NCBI RefSeq assembly: GCF_003071345.1
Contig: NZ_QCYK01000001.1
Coordinates: 1,054,001-1,118,000 of the forward strand
Reading direction: 5' to 3'
Length of the DNA: 64,000 bases
DNA from: Chitinophaga parva
Lineage (GTDB): Bacteria; Bacteroidota; Bacteroidia; Chitinophagales; Chitinophagaceae
In this document: one piece after another, positions 53,294-62,271 of the stretch
Position numbering within the stretch: the stretch's first letter is position 1
Layout: every line of letters begins with the position of its first letter
Program-made: the position numbers and the translations under genes
Notes under the pieces: model-generated
What the model was told of the DNA's origin: nothing
The model's database searches: none
Seen by the model: only the letters and a program-made list of their open reading frames with translations

Positions 53294-54676
53294 ATGGAAA
53301 ACACTATGCCTATAGCTACGCTTTATGCCCGGCAAAAGACCTACTTCGAGAGCGGCGCCACCCTGCCCCATGCTTTCCGCGACCGGCAGCTGAAACGCCT
53401 GTATAAAGCTCTGCAGCAGCGGGAGGCCTCCCTCATGCAGGCTTTGCGGGACGACCTGCACAAGTCGCCGCTGGAGGCATTTTCCAGTGATATTGGTGTG
53501 GTGTACAAGGAGATCAGCCAAATGCGGGCAGGCCTGGGGGACTGGATGAAGCCGGAGGCGGTCACCTCGCCTTTCATGTTCTACCCCAGTTACAGCAAAA
53601 TATACAAGGTGCCCCTGGGCCTTACCCTCATCATTGGCAGCTGGAACTACCCGGTGCTGCTCATGCTGTCACCGTTGATCGGGGCCATTGCCGGGGGCAA
53701 TTGCGCCATCCTCAAACCTTCGGAGCTGGCGCCCCGCTGCGCCGCCGTGCTGGAAGCCATGATCGCGGAAACCTTTGACCCGGCTTACATTGGCCTGGTG
53801 CAGGGCGAGGGCCAGGAGGTAGTGCCGGCGCTCATGCAGTACCGGTTTGACCACGTATTCTTTACTGGCAGCGTGCCGGTGGGCCGGCAGATCATGGCCA
53901 TGGCCGCCCGGCATCCCACGTCTGTAACCCTGGAGCTGGGTGGCAAAAGCCCGTGCCTGGTGGATGAAACGGCCAATATTGCTGTAGCCGCCCGCCGCAT
54001 TGTATGGGGCAAATGCTGGAATGCGGGTCAAACCTGCGTAGCGCCGGATTATGTGCTGGTACAGGAGCAGGTGAAGGACAAGCTGGTGACGGCCATGAAA
54101 AAATACATCGTGCAGTTTTATGGGGAAGATCCCAGCCAGAGCCCGGACCTGCCCCGCCTTATCAATGAAAAGCGCTTCAATGCCCTGCTGCCTTACCTGG
54201 AGCAGGCGCCCATCCTGCACGGCGGGGCCACAGATCGCGCCAGCCGTTTTATTGCCCCCACCCTGCTGGACAATCCGCCACTTACCGCCACGGTAATGCA
54301 GGAAGAGATCTTTGGGCCCATCCTGCCGGTGCTGCCTTACAAAAACCTGGAGGATGCCATGGAGATCATCGCTCATAATCCTTACCCGCTGGCCATGTAC
54401 ATTTTTACCGGCAAGCGGAAACGGGAGCTGGAACTGATCACGCGGGTGCGGTTTGGCGGGGGAAGTGTGAACAATACCATCATCCATTTTGCCAATACGG
54501 AACTACCCGTGGGCGGTGTAGGCCCCAGTGGCATAGGGCGCTACCATGGGCAGTATAGTTTTGAAACCTTTACCCATCGCAAGAGTATGATCAAAACCGG
54601 TACCTGGCTGGATGTACCGGTGAAGTATCCGCCCTTTGGCAATAAGCTGCGGTGGATAAAAAGATTTTTCCGGTAA
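53294..54676 (+). CDS. Class 3 aldehyde dehydrogenase
   Basis: A protein of 460 residues of the ALDH3 (fatty aldehyde dehydrogenase) group, oxidising aldehydes to acids with NAD(P). The catalytic cysteine C248 is in NAGQTCVAPDY and the general base E214 in LELGGKSP. The cofactor site GSWNYP (115-120) and the loop KPSELAP (141-147) match ALDH3, and length fits human ALDH3A1. A basic C-terminal end (RWIKRFFR) could anchor it to the membrane, as in membrane-bound ALDH3 members. ATGs at 53294 and 53306 are both possible. It is divergent from gatB. Confidence 0.93.
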   Translation: MENTMPIATLYARQKTYFESGATLPHAFRDRQLKRLYKALQQREASLMQALRDDLHKSPLEAFSSDIGVVYKEISQMRAGLGDWMKPEAVTSPFMFYPSYSKIYKVPLGLTLIIGSWNYPVLLMLSPLIGAIAGGNCAILKPSELAPRCAAVLEAMIAETFDPAYIGLVQGEGQEVVPALMQYRFDHVFFTGSVPVGRQIMAMAARHPTSVTLELGGKSPCLVDETANIAVAARRIVWGKCWNAGQTCVAPDYVLVQEQVKDKLVTAMKKYIVQFYGEDPSQSPDLPRLINEKRFNALLPYLEQAPILHGGATDRASRFIAPTLLDNPPLTATVMQEEIFGPILPVLPYKNLEDAMEIIAHNPYPLAMYIFTGKRKRELELITRVRFGGGSVNNTIIHFANTELPVGGVGPSGIGRYHGQYSFETFTHRKSMIKTGTWLDVPVKYPPFGNKLRWIKRFFR

Positions 54677-54682
54677 GACCAT

Positions 54683-54709
54683 AAAAAAGCCCCGGTACGA
54701 GGCCGGGGC
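54683..54709 (-). terminator. Intrinsic terminator of the double-PDZ gene
   Basis: GCCCCGG/CCGGGGC stem; on the minus strand it ends in six T. The stop of the PDZ gene is 44 bases away. It may also terminate the aldehyde dehydrogenase from the other side, though no T-run follows there. Confidence 0.75.
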
Positions 54710-54752
54710 ACAGGAATACTAACACTTAAATCTATATCAAAACAGTATTTCG

Positions 54753-55754
54753 CTACAAGTCCACTTTGTTCAACTGCTTCGGTGCTTTTACGGTCAGCGT
54801 TTTTGTTTCTCCATTTCGTATAACCGTTACCGTTAGTTGTCCTTTTTCTTTATCACGTTTATAGGCGTTTGCAAAATCTTTTGCGGAAGTGATCTTCGTG
54901 TCATTGAGCTGTATCACCAGGTCGTCCATGGCAAAGCCTGCGCTGGCGGCGCTGGTGCCGGCCAGTACGTCTGTTACCTTGGCGCCTTTGCCGGCATCAT
55001 CATCCTGCAGGCTGAGGCCCAGGCGGGGACGGGGATTGCGGAAGTTATCGCCGTAATCAAAATAGCGGCGCGGCATGCCGGGCGGCATCATGTTGGCAAA
55101 AGGCCCGTCGTCATCATTGCCAGGCTCCATGTTATAAAGGTTACCCAGGTCTGCCTGGTGCTTGCCCAGGATGGCGCTGACCTTTTTTTCCTGGCCTTTG
55201 CGCAGGTAAGTTACGTTCACTTCATCACCCGGTTTGTAACTGCCAATGGTCTCAAAGAGCGACTGTGGCTCGTCTATAGCATGATCGTCAATGGCGGTGA
55301 TCACATCGCCTACCTGCAGGCCTGCTTTTTCCGCGGGGGTGTCTTTGCCCACCTGGCGCACGGTTACGCCCTTGGCTGCCGCCTTTTCAGTGATCACACC
55401 CAGTAAAGCCTGGTTAGTATTGAGCCCTGCCGGTGGCTGGGAAAACCATTGCAGGCCACCCCGGGGCTGCATCATCATACGGTTGCCATCCACCGGGCGC
55501 ACACTGCGCTGGCGAACAGAAAAGTCGGGATTGTTGTACTGGTCCAGGGGCTGGCCATCTATAAAGACTTTACCGTCGCGCACTTCCACGTTCACTTTAC
55601 CATCCTGCCCGCTTTTGCGTTTGATGATGATCTCATCGTATTCGCCCAGCTTGTCACGCTGCTCAGCCGACTGGGCGTGTACCGGCACAGTGGAGGCCAG
55701 TACCAGGCAGCTGAAACCTGCCAGGGAAAGGGTTTGCCACATCTTGCTCATCAC
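54753..55754 (-). CDS. Secreted protein with two PDZ domains
   Basis: An exported protein of 333 residues. The signal peptide ends near VPVHAQ. Two PDZ domains are visible: the first about 112-195 (LLGVITEKAAAKGVTVRQVGKDTPAEKAGLQVGDVITAIDDHAI), the second about 240-325 (RLGLSLQDDDAGKGAKVTDVLAGTSAASAGFAMDDLVIQLND). No serine-protease domain precedes them, so it is not a DegP; an N-terminal polar segment of about 80 residues (EIIIKRKSGQDGKVNVEVRDGKV) is unassigned. It may bind C-terminal peptides of envelope proteins. It follows alaS on the minus strand 121 bases away with a terminator between, so it is independently transcribed. Confidence 0.85.
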   Translation of the reverse strand: MMSKMWQTLSLAGFSCLVLASTVPVHAQSAEQRDKLGEYDEIIIKRKSGQDGKVNVEVRDGKVFIDGQPLDQYNNPDFSVRQRSVRPVDGNRMMMQPRGGLQWFSQPPAGLNTNQALLGVITEKAAAKGVTVRQVGKDTPAEKAGLQVGDVITAIDDHAIDEPQSLFETIGSYKPGDEVNVTYLRKGQEKKVSAILGKHQADLGNLYNMEPGNDDDGPFANMMPPGMPRRYFDYGDNFRNPRPRLGLSLQDDDAGKGAKVTDVLAGTSAASAGFAMDDLVIQLNDTKITSAKDFANAYKRDKEKGQLTVTVIRNGETKTLTVKAPKQLNKVDL

Positions 55755-55819
55755 GTCTTAATTTTTTGTTGTTTTTGGATGGTTACAAATTTAACGGGGT
55801 CGTCCGGCAAGGAAAAGTT

Positions 55820-55855
55820 AAAAAATAAGGCTGCCTCTTGCGAAGCAGCCTTTAT
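55820..55855 (-). terminator. Intrinsic terminator of alaS
   Basis: AAGGCTGC/GCAGCCTT stem with a ten-base loop. On the minus strand it ends in TTATTTTTT, 21 bases past the alaS stop. Confidence 0.85.
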
Positions 55856-55875
55856 AAAAGGTTTGGACTGAAGAT

Positions 55876-58497
55876 TTAGAGCAGGCCTTTCACCTTGCTG
55901 ATCACTGCATCCAGCTGGCTTACGTCCTGTCCGCCGGCAGATGCCAGGTTAGGCTTGCCGCCGCCGCCACCCTGGATGAGGGGGGCAATGTGCTCCTTGA
56001 TAATGCTGGTGGCGTTCCATTTTTTATCTGCTACCAGGTTATCCGCGATCATCAGCGTGATGCTGGCTTTGCCGGCTACGTTGGCCGCCAGGGCAAATAC
56101 GAAGCTGGCCTCAAACTGCTGCTTCAGGGCCAGGGCAATGTTTTTCAGCGCTTCGGCATTGCTTACTTCCAGCACTGCCCCGATGAATTGTACCCCGTTC
56201 ACATTTTCCGCTTTGCCTTGCAGCTGGGTGGAAAGTTGTTTTACTTTTTCATTTTCAAACACCTCTACCTGCTTTTCCAGCGCGGCTTTGTCAGCCATCA
56301 ACTGCTCCACGGCCTTCATCAGGTCTTTCGGATTTTTGAGCTGTACTTTCAGGGCCTTGAGGGCGGTGAGTTGCTCATTCACCCAGGTTTCTGCCTGTAC
56401 GCCGGTGAGGGCTTCAATGCGGCGCACTCCCGCGGCCACGGCGCTTTCACTTGTAAATTTAAACTGGCCCAGCTCACCAGTATGAGCCACGTGGGTACCG
56501 CCGCACAGTTCCACTGAATAGTTGGGATCCATGATCACCACGCGCACCACATCGCCGTACTTCTCGCCAAAAAGGGCCATGGCGCCCAGTTTCAGGGCTT
56601 CTTCCTTGGGCAGTTCCTTGATCACTACGGGAATGTTCTCGCGGATTTTATCGTTCACAATGCTTTCAATCTGCGCCAGCTCTTCATCGGTCACTTTGGC
56701 AAAGTGGCTGAAGTCGAAGCGCAGGTAGTCCCCGTTCACCAGGGAGCCTTTCTGGGCCACGTGGGTGCCCAGTACCTGGCGCAGGGCGGCGTGCAGCAGG
56801 TGGGTGGCAGAGTGATTGCGGGCGGTGCTCTTACGGTTCACCACATCTACCTGTGCATGCACGGGGGCTGCAGGGCTGGAGGGCAACACGTCTGCAAAGT
56901 GTACGATGAGGTCATTCTCTTTTTTAGTGTCTGTGATGGCAATGGTTTCACCATCAATTTCCAGCACACCGGTATCGCCGGCCTGGCCGCCGCTTTCCGC
57001 GTAGAAAGGTGTAGTGGCCAGCACCAGCTGGAACTGTTCCCTGCCCTTGGCCTTTATTTTACGGTACTTGGTGATCTTCGTGTCTGCACTGAGATGGGTA
57101 TAGCCAATGAATTTCACACCGGCCTTTTCATCCAGCACTACCCAGTCGTCCACATCCAGTGCCGTAGCAGCGCGGGAGCGGTCTTTCTGTATTTTCAGTG
57201 CTGCTTCAAAGCCTTTTTCATCCACGGTGAGGCCTTTTTCCTGGGCAATCAGTTGGGTAAGGTCCAGCGGGAAGCCGTAGGTGTCAGACAGTTCAAAGGC
57301 CACCTGGCCGCTGATCACTTTACTGCCGTTCAGGTCTGCCACGGCGGCTTCCACGCGTTCCAGGCCCTGGCCCAGGGTACGGAGGAAGTTATTCTCTTCT
57401 TCGAAGATCACTTTCTTTACAAAGTCCACCTGTTTTTCCAGCTCGGGGAATACGTGTGCAAATTGTTTGGCCAGGCCGGGCACCAGCTCATGCAGCAGGG
57501 GCTTGCGTACTTCCAGGAAAGAGAAGTAATAACGCACGGCGCGGCGCAGGATGCGGCGGATCACATAACCCGCTTCGTTGCTGGCAGGCAGTTGCCCGTC
57601 TGCAATGGCAAAGCTGATGGCGCGGATATGATCTGCCAGTACGCGGAAGGCCACGTCCTTGCGGGAGTCGCTGCCACCGTAGGTCTGGCCGGTCAGTTTT
57701 TCCGTGGCATGGATGGTATCCATGAACAGGTCGGTATCGTAGTTGCTTTGTTTGCCCTGCAGCACGCGCACCAGGCGTTCCAGGCCCATGCCGGTGTCTA
57801 CATGTTTGGCGGGCAGGGGCTCCAGGGATTTGTCTTTGAGGCGGTTGAACTGCATGAACACGTTATTCCAGATCTCGATCACCTGGGGATGGTCTGCGTT
57901 CACCAGCCTGGCGCCGTCGCCGGCGGCACGTTCGGCCGGGGTGCGGCAGTCTACGTGGATCTCCGTACAGGGGCCACAGGGGCCGGTTTCCCCCATTTCC
58001 CAGAAGTTATCTTTTTTATTGCCCAGGAGAATACGTTCTTCCGGCACAAATTGTTTCCAGAGGTCGTAGGCTTCCTGGTCCTTTTCCAGGTTTTCGGCGG
58101 CATCGCCCTGGAACACGGTCACGTACAGCTGGTCCTTGGGGATCTTGTACACTTCCGTGAGCAGTTCCCAGCTCCATTCGATGGCTTCTTTCTTGAAATA
58201 GTCGCCAAAGCTCCAGTTGCCCAGCATTTCAAACATGGTGTGGTGGTAGGTGTCTACGCCTACTTCTTCCAGGTCATTGTGTTTGCCGCTCACACGCAGG
58301 CATTTCTGGGTGTCCGCCACGCGGTGGTGGGGCGCTTTTTTATTGCCCAGGAAATAGTCTTTGAACTGGTTCATGCCCGCGTTGGTAAATTTCAGCGTGG
58401 GATCATTTTTCAGTACGATGGGAGCGGAGGGCACGATCACGTGGCCTTTTGAAGCAAAGAAGTCGAGGAATTGCTGTCTGATTTCGGAACCTGTCAT
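55876..58497 (-). CDS. alaS: Alanine--tRNA ligase
   Basis: A cytosolic class II synthetase of 873 residues that charges tRNA-Ala. Motif 1 is FTNAGMNQFKDYFLG and the active-site region VGVDTYHHTMFEMLGNWSFGDYFKKEAIEW. The editing domain carries the zinc site HSATHLLHAALRQVLG and CGGTHVAHTGEL. The C-terminal coiled coil and the C-Ala glycine-rich tail (IQGGGGGKPNLASAGG) complete it, so it is full length. It starts at 58497, and a 389-base gap separates it from the divergent M23 peptidase gene. Confidence 0.97.
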   Translation of the reverse strand: MTGSEIRQQFLDFFASKGHVIVPSAPIVLKNDPTLKFTNAGMNQFKDYFLGNKKAPHHRVADTQKCLRVSGKHNDLEEVGVDTYHHTMFEMLGNWSFGDYFKKEAIEWSWELLTEVYKIPKDQLYVTVFQGDAAENLEKDQEAYDLWKQFVPEERILLGNKKDNFWEMGETGPCGPCTEIHVDCRTPAERAAGDGARLVNADHPQVIEIWNNVFMQFNRLKDKSLEPLPAKHVDTGMGLERLVRVLQGKQSNYDTDLFMDTIHATEKLTGQTYGGSDSRKDVAFRVLADHIRAISFAIADGQLPASNEAGYVIRRILRRAVRYYFSFLEVRKPLLHELVPGLAKQFAHVFPELEKQVDFVKKVIFEEENNFLRTLGQGLERVEAAVADLNGSKVISGQVAFELSDTYGFPLDLTQLIAQEKGLTVDEKGFEAALKIQKDRSRAATALDVDDWVVLDEKAGVKFIGYTHLSADTKITKYRKIKAKGREQFQLVLATTPFYAESGGQAGDTGVLEIDGETIAITDTKKENDLIVHFADVLPSSPAAPVHAQVDVVNRKSTARNHSATHLLHAALRQVLGTHVAQKGSLVNGDYLRFDFSHFAKVTDEELAQIESIVNDKIRENIPVVIKELPKEEALKLGAMALFGEKYGDVVRVVIMDPNYSVELCGGTHVAHTGELGQFKFTSESAVAAGVRRIEALTGVQAETWVNEQLTALKALKVQLKNPKDLMKAVEQLMADKAALEKQVEVFENEKVKQLSTQLQGKAENVNGVQFIGAVLEVSNAEALKNIALALKQQFEASFVFALAANVAGKASITLMIADNLVADKKWNATSIIKEHIAPLIQGGGGGKPNLASAGGQDVSQLDAVISKVKGLL

Positions 58498-58886
58498 AAA
58501 AAGGATGTATGCAATGCACCGGTGGTGCAGGTTTTTACGTTTTTGCGCTCAGCATGAAGCATTTAGGCGGCGGCAGGCGGGGTATGCAACAGTGTTAAAT
58601 AGTGTTGCATGGCCCCTAAACCCCGTGCCCGGCTTGCGCTTAAGCGAAATTTGACTTTAATTTGCGTTTTATACCCGGCTGATGCCTGCCTGTGAAAGGC
58701 CTTGCACCTGATGCCATCCAGAGATGGCGGTACCCGGGCGGTGCAAAAATATTGAAAGCTGCCAGATTATTCAAAAACCACTATCTTTTGCCCTGCCAGC
58801 TCCATATTTTGTACACTGCAACATAAAATAAATATGCGCAACACGCGTTAGGAACTGGTCCTGGCTATCGCACAACCCTAGCTCTA
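58498..58886. other. Intergenic region of 389 bases between divergent genes
   Basis: It holds the promoters of alaS and of the M23 peptidase gene. Visible: a palindrome at 58584-58610 and TATCTTTTG near 58782, one base longer than the ideal -7 box. No gene. Confidence 0.6.
58584..58610. promoter_or_regulatory. Inverted repeat in the alaS upstream region
   Basis: ATGCAACA and TGTTGCAT are perfect 8-bp arms with 11 bases between. It is operator-like; no T-run follows. Confidence 0.4.
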
Positions 58887-59855
58887 ATGAAGAAAGTCAA
58901 GTACTTTTATAATACACAAACGCTCAAATATGAAAAGCTCGTCACCTCGGTGCGGGTGAAAGTGTTCCGCGTGGTGGGCTTCCTGTCTGCCGCTATTGTT
59001 ACCGGCTTCCTCTTCCTGGCAGTATCTTTCAAATTCCTGGATTCTCCCCGTGAAAAAACCCTCCGCCACGACCTGGCCGCCATGAATGAGCGATACGAGG
59101 CCCTGCAGAGCAATATGAAAGAGGTGAAGGGGCAGCTTACGGAATTGCAGCGGCGCGACAATGATATTTACCGCGTGATCTTTGAGGCCTCTCCCATCCC
59201 GGACAGTTCCAGGGCGGGTGCCAGGAGTGAAGAACAACTGGTACAGGACGAATATGCAAACAACAGCGACATTGTAAAATCCACCGGCATCCTGCTCCAG
59301 GAGCTGCTGCACCGCATTACCGTACAGGAAAGATCTTACAAGGAAATAGATGACCTGGTGAAGAACAAGCAGAAAATGCTGGCTTCCATCCCCGCTATAC
59401 AACCGGTATCCAACAAGGAATTGAAACGCATTGCCTCCGGCTTTGGTTACCGCATTGACCCGATCTACAAAACAGAAAAATACCATAGCGGGCTTGATTT
59501 TGCCGCCCCCGCCGGCACACCCATTTACGCCACCGGCGACGGCACCGTGGAAGATGCCAGCCAGGCGGCCGTGGGCTACGGTAACCACGTGCTTATTAAC
59601 CACGGCTATGGTTATAAGACCATGTATGGCCACATGCTGAAGATAAAAGTGCATGACGGCGAAGTGGTAAAACGCGGCGAAGTGATAGGCTGGGTGGGCA
59701 GTACCGGCAAAAGCACCGGCCCGCACTGCCATTACGAAGTGATCAAGAACGGGGAAAAAGTAGACCCGGTATATTTCTTCTTCAGCGACCTTACGCCAGA
59801 CCAGTTTGACGAAATGCTGAAGATAGCCCGCTCCGGCAACCAGTCATTTGACTAG
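58887..59855 (+). CDS. M23 family metallopeptidase
   Basis: A membrane-anchored peptidoglycan endopeptidase of 322 residues. One transmembrane helix lies at about 28-48, then a coiled coil (60-95) reaching the periplasm. The LytM domain at 180-300 has the zinc ligands H200 and D204 in HSGLDFAAP and H282 in HCHYE, with H280 as catalytic partner. All four active-site residues are present, so it should be active rather than an EnvC-type activator. The next gene, a MerR-type regulator, begins 59 bases downstream. Confidence 0.92.
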   Translation: MKKVKYFYNTQTLKYEKLVTSVRVKVFRVVGFLSAAIVTGFLFLAVSFKFLDSPREKTLRHDLAAMNERYEALQSNMKEVKGQLTELQRRDNDIYRVIFEASPIPDSSRAGARSEEQLVQDEYANNSDIVKSTGILLQELLHRITVQERSYKEIDDLVKNKQKMLASIPAIQPVSNKELKRIASGFGYRIDPIYKTEKYHSGLDFAAPAGTPIYATGDGTVEDASQAAVGYGNHVLINHGYGYKTMYGHMLKIKVHDGEVVKRGEVIGWVGSTGKSTGPHCHYEVIKNGEKVDPVYFFFSDLTPDQFDEMLKIARSGNQSFD

Positions 59856-59876
59856 CGGTTTGCGGACGTTTTCCTG

Positions 59877-59884
59877 TACATTTG
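59877..59884 (+). promoter_or_regulatory. Candidate -7 box for the MerR-family gene
   Basis: TACATTTG is a perfect TAnnTTTG, 31 bases before the ATG at 59915, and argues against the TTG start at 59882. Confidence 0.45.
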
Positions 59885-59914
59885 TTATTGGAACTCACCC
59901 ATAAACGCAACGCC

Positions 59915-60424
59915 ATGATGCACCAATTGGACCTTTTTGGAACAGACCCACCACCGCCGAAGCCAGCCCCGGTGGCCACGGCCGACGGAAAGGATGCCCC
60001 TGTGCTGGCGGCTACGCCGGGCTTAGCCAGTCCCAAGAAGCGTGGGCGCAAGTCGCTCAAGGAGCTGGCAGACGATCCGCACGTGATCCGCGACCTGGAC
60101 AAGGTGAACCTGGATAAGCAGTACTATCCCATCAGCGAGGTGGCTGCCATGTTCAAAGTGAATGCCTCCCTGGTGCGCTACTGGGAAAATGAGTTCGACA
60201 TCCTCCAGCCAAAAAAGAACCGCAAGGGAGACCGGCTGTTCCGCCAGGAAGATATCCACCACCTGAAATTAATTTACCACCTGCTACGGGAACGTAAATA
60301 TACCATTGAGGGGGCCAAGCAAAAATTGAAAGAAGACAAGAAACTGGCCGCCCGAAATTTTGAGATGGTACAGGCTTTGCTAAAGGTGAGGGGATTCCTT
60401 ACAGAATTGAAAGATCAACTTTAG
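59915..60424 (+). CDS. MerR family transcriptional regulator
   Basis: A cytosolic protein of 169 residues. A long N-terminal polar segment rich in Pro and Ala (residues 8-45) precedes the winged helix-turn-helix PISEVAAMFKVNASLVRYWENEFDILQPKKNRKGDRLFRQEDIHHLKLIYHLL at about 73-125. The helical C-terminus (KYTIEGAKQKLKEDKKLAAR) has no cysteine effector site, so it is not a metal sensor. Target genes are unknown. It stands between the M23 peptidase and a thioredoxin-fold gene. ATGs at 59915 and 59918 are adjacent; the first is used. Confidence 0.88.
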   Translation: MMHQLDLFGTDPPPPKPAPVATADGKDAPVLAATPGLASPKKRGRKSLKELADDPHVIRDLDKVNLDKQYYPISEVAAMFKVNASLVRYWENEFDILQPKKNRKGDRLFRQEDIHHLKLIYHLLRERKYTIEGAKQKLKEDKKLAARNFEMVQALLKVRGFLTELKDQL

Positions 60425-60466
60425 ATTGATAAATTGTTGAATTGATCCCGCAATCTATCAATCTAA
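60421..60466. repeat. Inverted repeat after the MerR-family gene
   Basis: Perfect 11-bp arms TTAGATTGATA and TATCAATCTAA begin at the stop codon of the regulator and end 19 bases before the next start. With 24 bases between the arms and no T-run, it is either a weak terminator or a binding site. Confidence 0.5.
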
Positions 60467-60484
60467 CAATGTAACATATAAATC

Positions 60485-61057
60485 ATGTTTATGCGACTGA
60501 GTCATTTATTACTTGCTGCAGGGTTGCTGTTCGGAGCTACTGCATCTTTTGCACAGACCAACCAGCCTTTTACTGAAAGCCGCACCGCCGAAGGGGTGAA
60601 AGTGCTGAAAGGCAAGCCCACACTCCAGACCTTCATGAGTGATTCTGCCTTCCGTTGGTTTTACACCGGTGTAAACCGTTACCAGCCCAATACCGCCGCT
60701 GCCGTGGATTTCCTGAAAGCAAAACGTGAGAAATTCAATATCACCGTGATCATTGGCACCTGGGATGCTACCAGCCAGGAAGCATTTCCCAAGCTCACCA
60801 AAGTACTGCTGCAGGCCAGCTATCCCGCAGAGACCATGGAAATTTTCTGCGTAGACCAGCACGACGAAGCCGGCGTTACGGTACCTTACAAATTCAAGAA
60901 GATACCCACCGTGGTGGTAAGCCGCAATGGCAAGGAAGTGGGCCGCATTGTAGGTGATCCTACTGCTTCCAACTATGAGACCGAGCTGTCTAAAATTGTT
61001 TTTGACGCTACGCGCAATGACAAGCCCGATCCTAATTCTACTTCTTCCATGCAGTGA
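60485..61057 (+). CDS. Secreted thioredoxin-fold protein without CxxC
   Basis: An exported protein of 190 residues (signal peptide cut near SFAQ). The thioredoxin fold is suggested by the strand FNITVIIGTWDATSQEAFPKLTKVLL, helix and strand EIFCVDQHDEAG, then the cis-proline motif KIPTVVVSRNGKEVGRIVG with P141. At the active-site position, however, the sequence is WDATS (93-97), with no cysteine; the only cysteine, C122, is in a later strand. It cannot act as a normal disulfide oxidoreductase. It has its own promoter space and terminator. An ATG at 60491 is an alternative start. Confidence 0.75.
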   Translation: MFMRLSHLLLAAGLLFGATASFAQTNQPFTESRTAEGVKVLKGKPTLQTFMSDSAFRWFYTGVNRYQPNTAAAVDFLKAKREKFNITVIIGTWDATSQEAFPKLTKVLLQASYPAETMEIFCVDQHDEAGVTVPYKFKKIPTVVVSRNGKEVGRIVGDPTASNYETELSKIVFDATRNDKPDPNSTSSMQ

Positions 61058-61077
61058 TTTTTACCGCAGGCTATATT

Positions 61078-61111
61078 AAGAAAGGCGCTCCTGTCCGGGA
61101 GCGCCTTTCTT
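61078..61111. terminator. Bidirectional intrinsic terminator
   Basis: AAGAAAGGCGCTCC/GGAGCGCCTTTCTT forms a 14-bp perfect stem. It serves the thioredoxin-fold gene (plus) and the MscS gene (minus, stop at 61128). Confidence 0.9.
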
Positions 61112-61127
61112 ATTGCCGTTATGTTTT

Positions 61128-62264
61128 TTATGCAGGCCGCTTGCTGCCAGGATCTATTATGATCGTTTTGGTAGCGGGCAGTTTCACGCTTTCCTTTTCC
61201 AGCGCACGGATGATCTGGATATTCACCTCTTCCCGCAAAGCCAGGAAGGGCGCAGCTTCCAGGATCATGGTCAGGTAGATCACCTGTATCACGTACGTGT
61301 CTTTTGAAAACTCCTGCAGGTTTACCTGGAAGCCTTCATTCACGCGGGCATCTGTAACCAGGAAGCCGCGTATGCGTTTGATCACCGCCAGTATTTTATC
61401 TGCCGGCGTATCACTGTCCAGCTCCAGGCGCAGCTCCACCCGGCGCAGGGTGCGCAGGGTCAGGTTGTCTACAATGCTGTCTACCATCTGTTTGTTGGGC
61501 ACTGTTACAAAAGTTTTATCCACCGTGCGGATGCGGGTGCTGCGCAGGCCGATCTTTTCCACCTCGCCCTGGTAGCCGTTCACCTTCACCGTGTCCCCTA
61601 CATGGAACGGCTTGTCAGAAAAGATGATGAAAGAGCCGATAAGGTTTTCAATGCTTTCCTTGGCAGCCAGTGCCAGCGCAGCCGCGCCTATGCCCAAACC
61701 CGCCACCAGTTTTTCTACCAGCGAGGGACCAAAGAGCAGGCGTATCATCCAGATGCAGCCCAGCACCATGAGGATGGCCTTGAAAAAATCTTTGAAAAAG
61801 ATGATGAACTGATCGTCAGTTTTGTCCTGCGTGGCGCGGCTCTTGGTGTGCAGCACCAGGGATACAAAGTCCACGATGCGCAGGGCGATCCAGATCACCG
61901 CCGATGCAAAGGCGATGTTGAACACCAGCGTGAGGAACTGTTGCAGGGTGAAGACGTGTTGCTCCCCGGCCTCGCCCTCGCCGCGGTACAGCACAAAATT
62001 AAATTCGGCCGGAAAATGGAAATGGTTCACCGTGAGCATGAACACGGAGAGCAGCAGGAAGAACTCGATGGGGCGCAGTAGCAGGTCTACCAGGTCTTTA
62101 CGGTGAATGAGCGTGGCCCATTTTTTTATAACGCTGAAAAAAAGCGTGGCCAGCGCGCGGGACAGGGGGCGGCGCACCGCCCATATGATCAGCAGCACGG
62201 CTACCAGGATCGTGTAGTCACGCAGGCTGTTACCAAAGAATTGCCGCGAAAAGAATTCGTGCAT
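61128..62264 (-). CDS. Mechanosensitive ion channel of the MscS family
   Basis: An inner-membrane protein of 378 residues. Four or more helices lie within residues 15-210; the pore-lining helix shows VAGLGIGAAALALAAKESIENLIGSFIIFSDKPFHVGDTV, which is the conserved Gly/Ala pattern of MscS TM3. The beta domain continues with NGYQGEVEKIGLRSTRIRTVDKTFVTVPNKQMVDSIVDNLT, the other strong family mark. The C-terminal alpha-beta domain follows. It opens under membrane tension to release osmolytes. It starts seven bases after the stop of the amidohydrolase on the same strand, so they share a transcript. Confidence 0.93.
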   Translation of the reverse strand: MHEFFSRQFFGNSLRDYTILVAVLLIIWAVRRPLSRALATLFFSVIKKWATLIHRKDLVDLLLRPIEFFLLLSVFMLTVNHFHFPAEFNFVLYRGEGEAGEQHVFTLQQFLTLVFNIAFASAVIWIALRIVDFVSLVLHTKSRATQDKTDDQFIIFFKDFFKAILMVLGCIWMIRLLFGPSLVEKLVAGLGIGAAALALAAKESIENLIGSFIIFSDKPFHVGDTVKVNGYQGEVEKIGLRSTRIRTVDKTFVTVPNKQMVDSIVDNLTLRTLRRVELRLELDSDTPADKILAVIKRIRGFLVTDARVNEGFQVNLQEFSKDTYVIQVIYLTMILEAAPFLALREEVNIQIIRALEKESVKLPATKTIIIDPGSKRPA

Positions 62265-62271
62265 ATGGAGA

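Noticed and set aside
56704..58452. Long open frame of 582 codons on the plus strand opposite alaS
   Set aside because: It is the antisense shadow of alaS; composition is odd (rich in His, Gly, Val) and there is no family signature.
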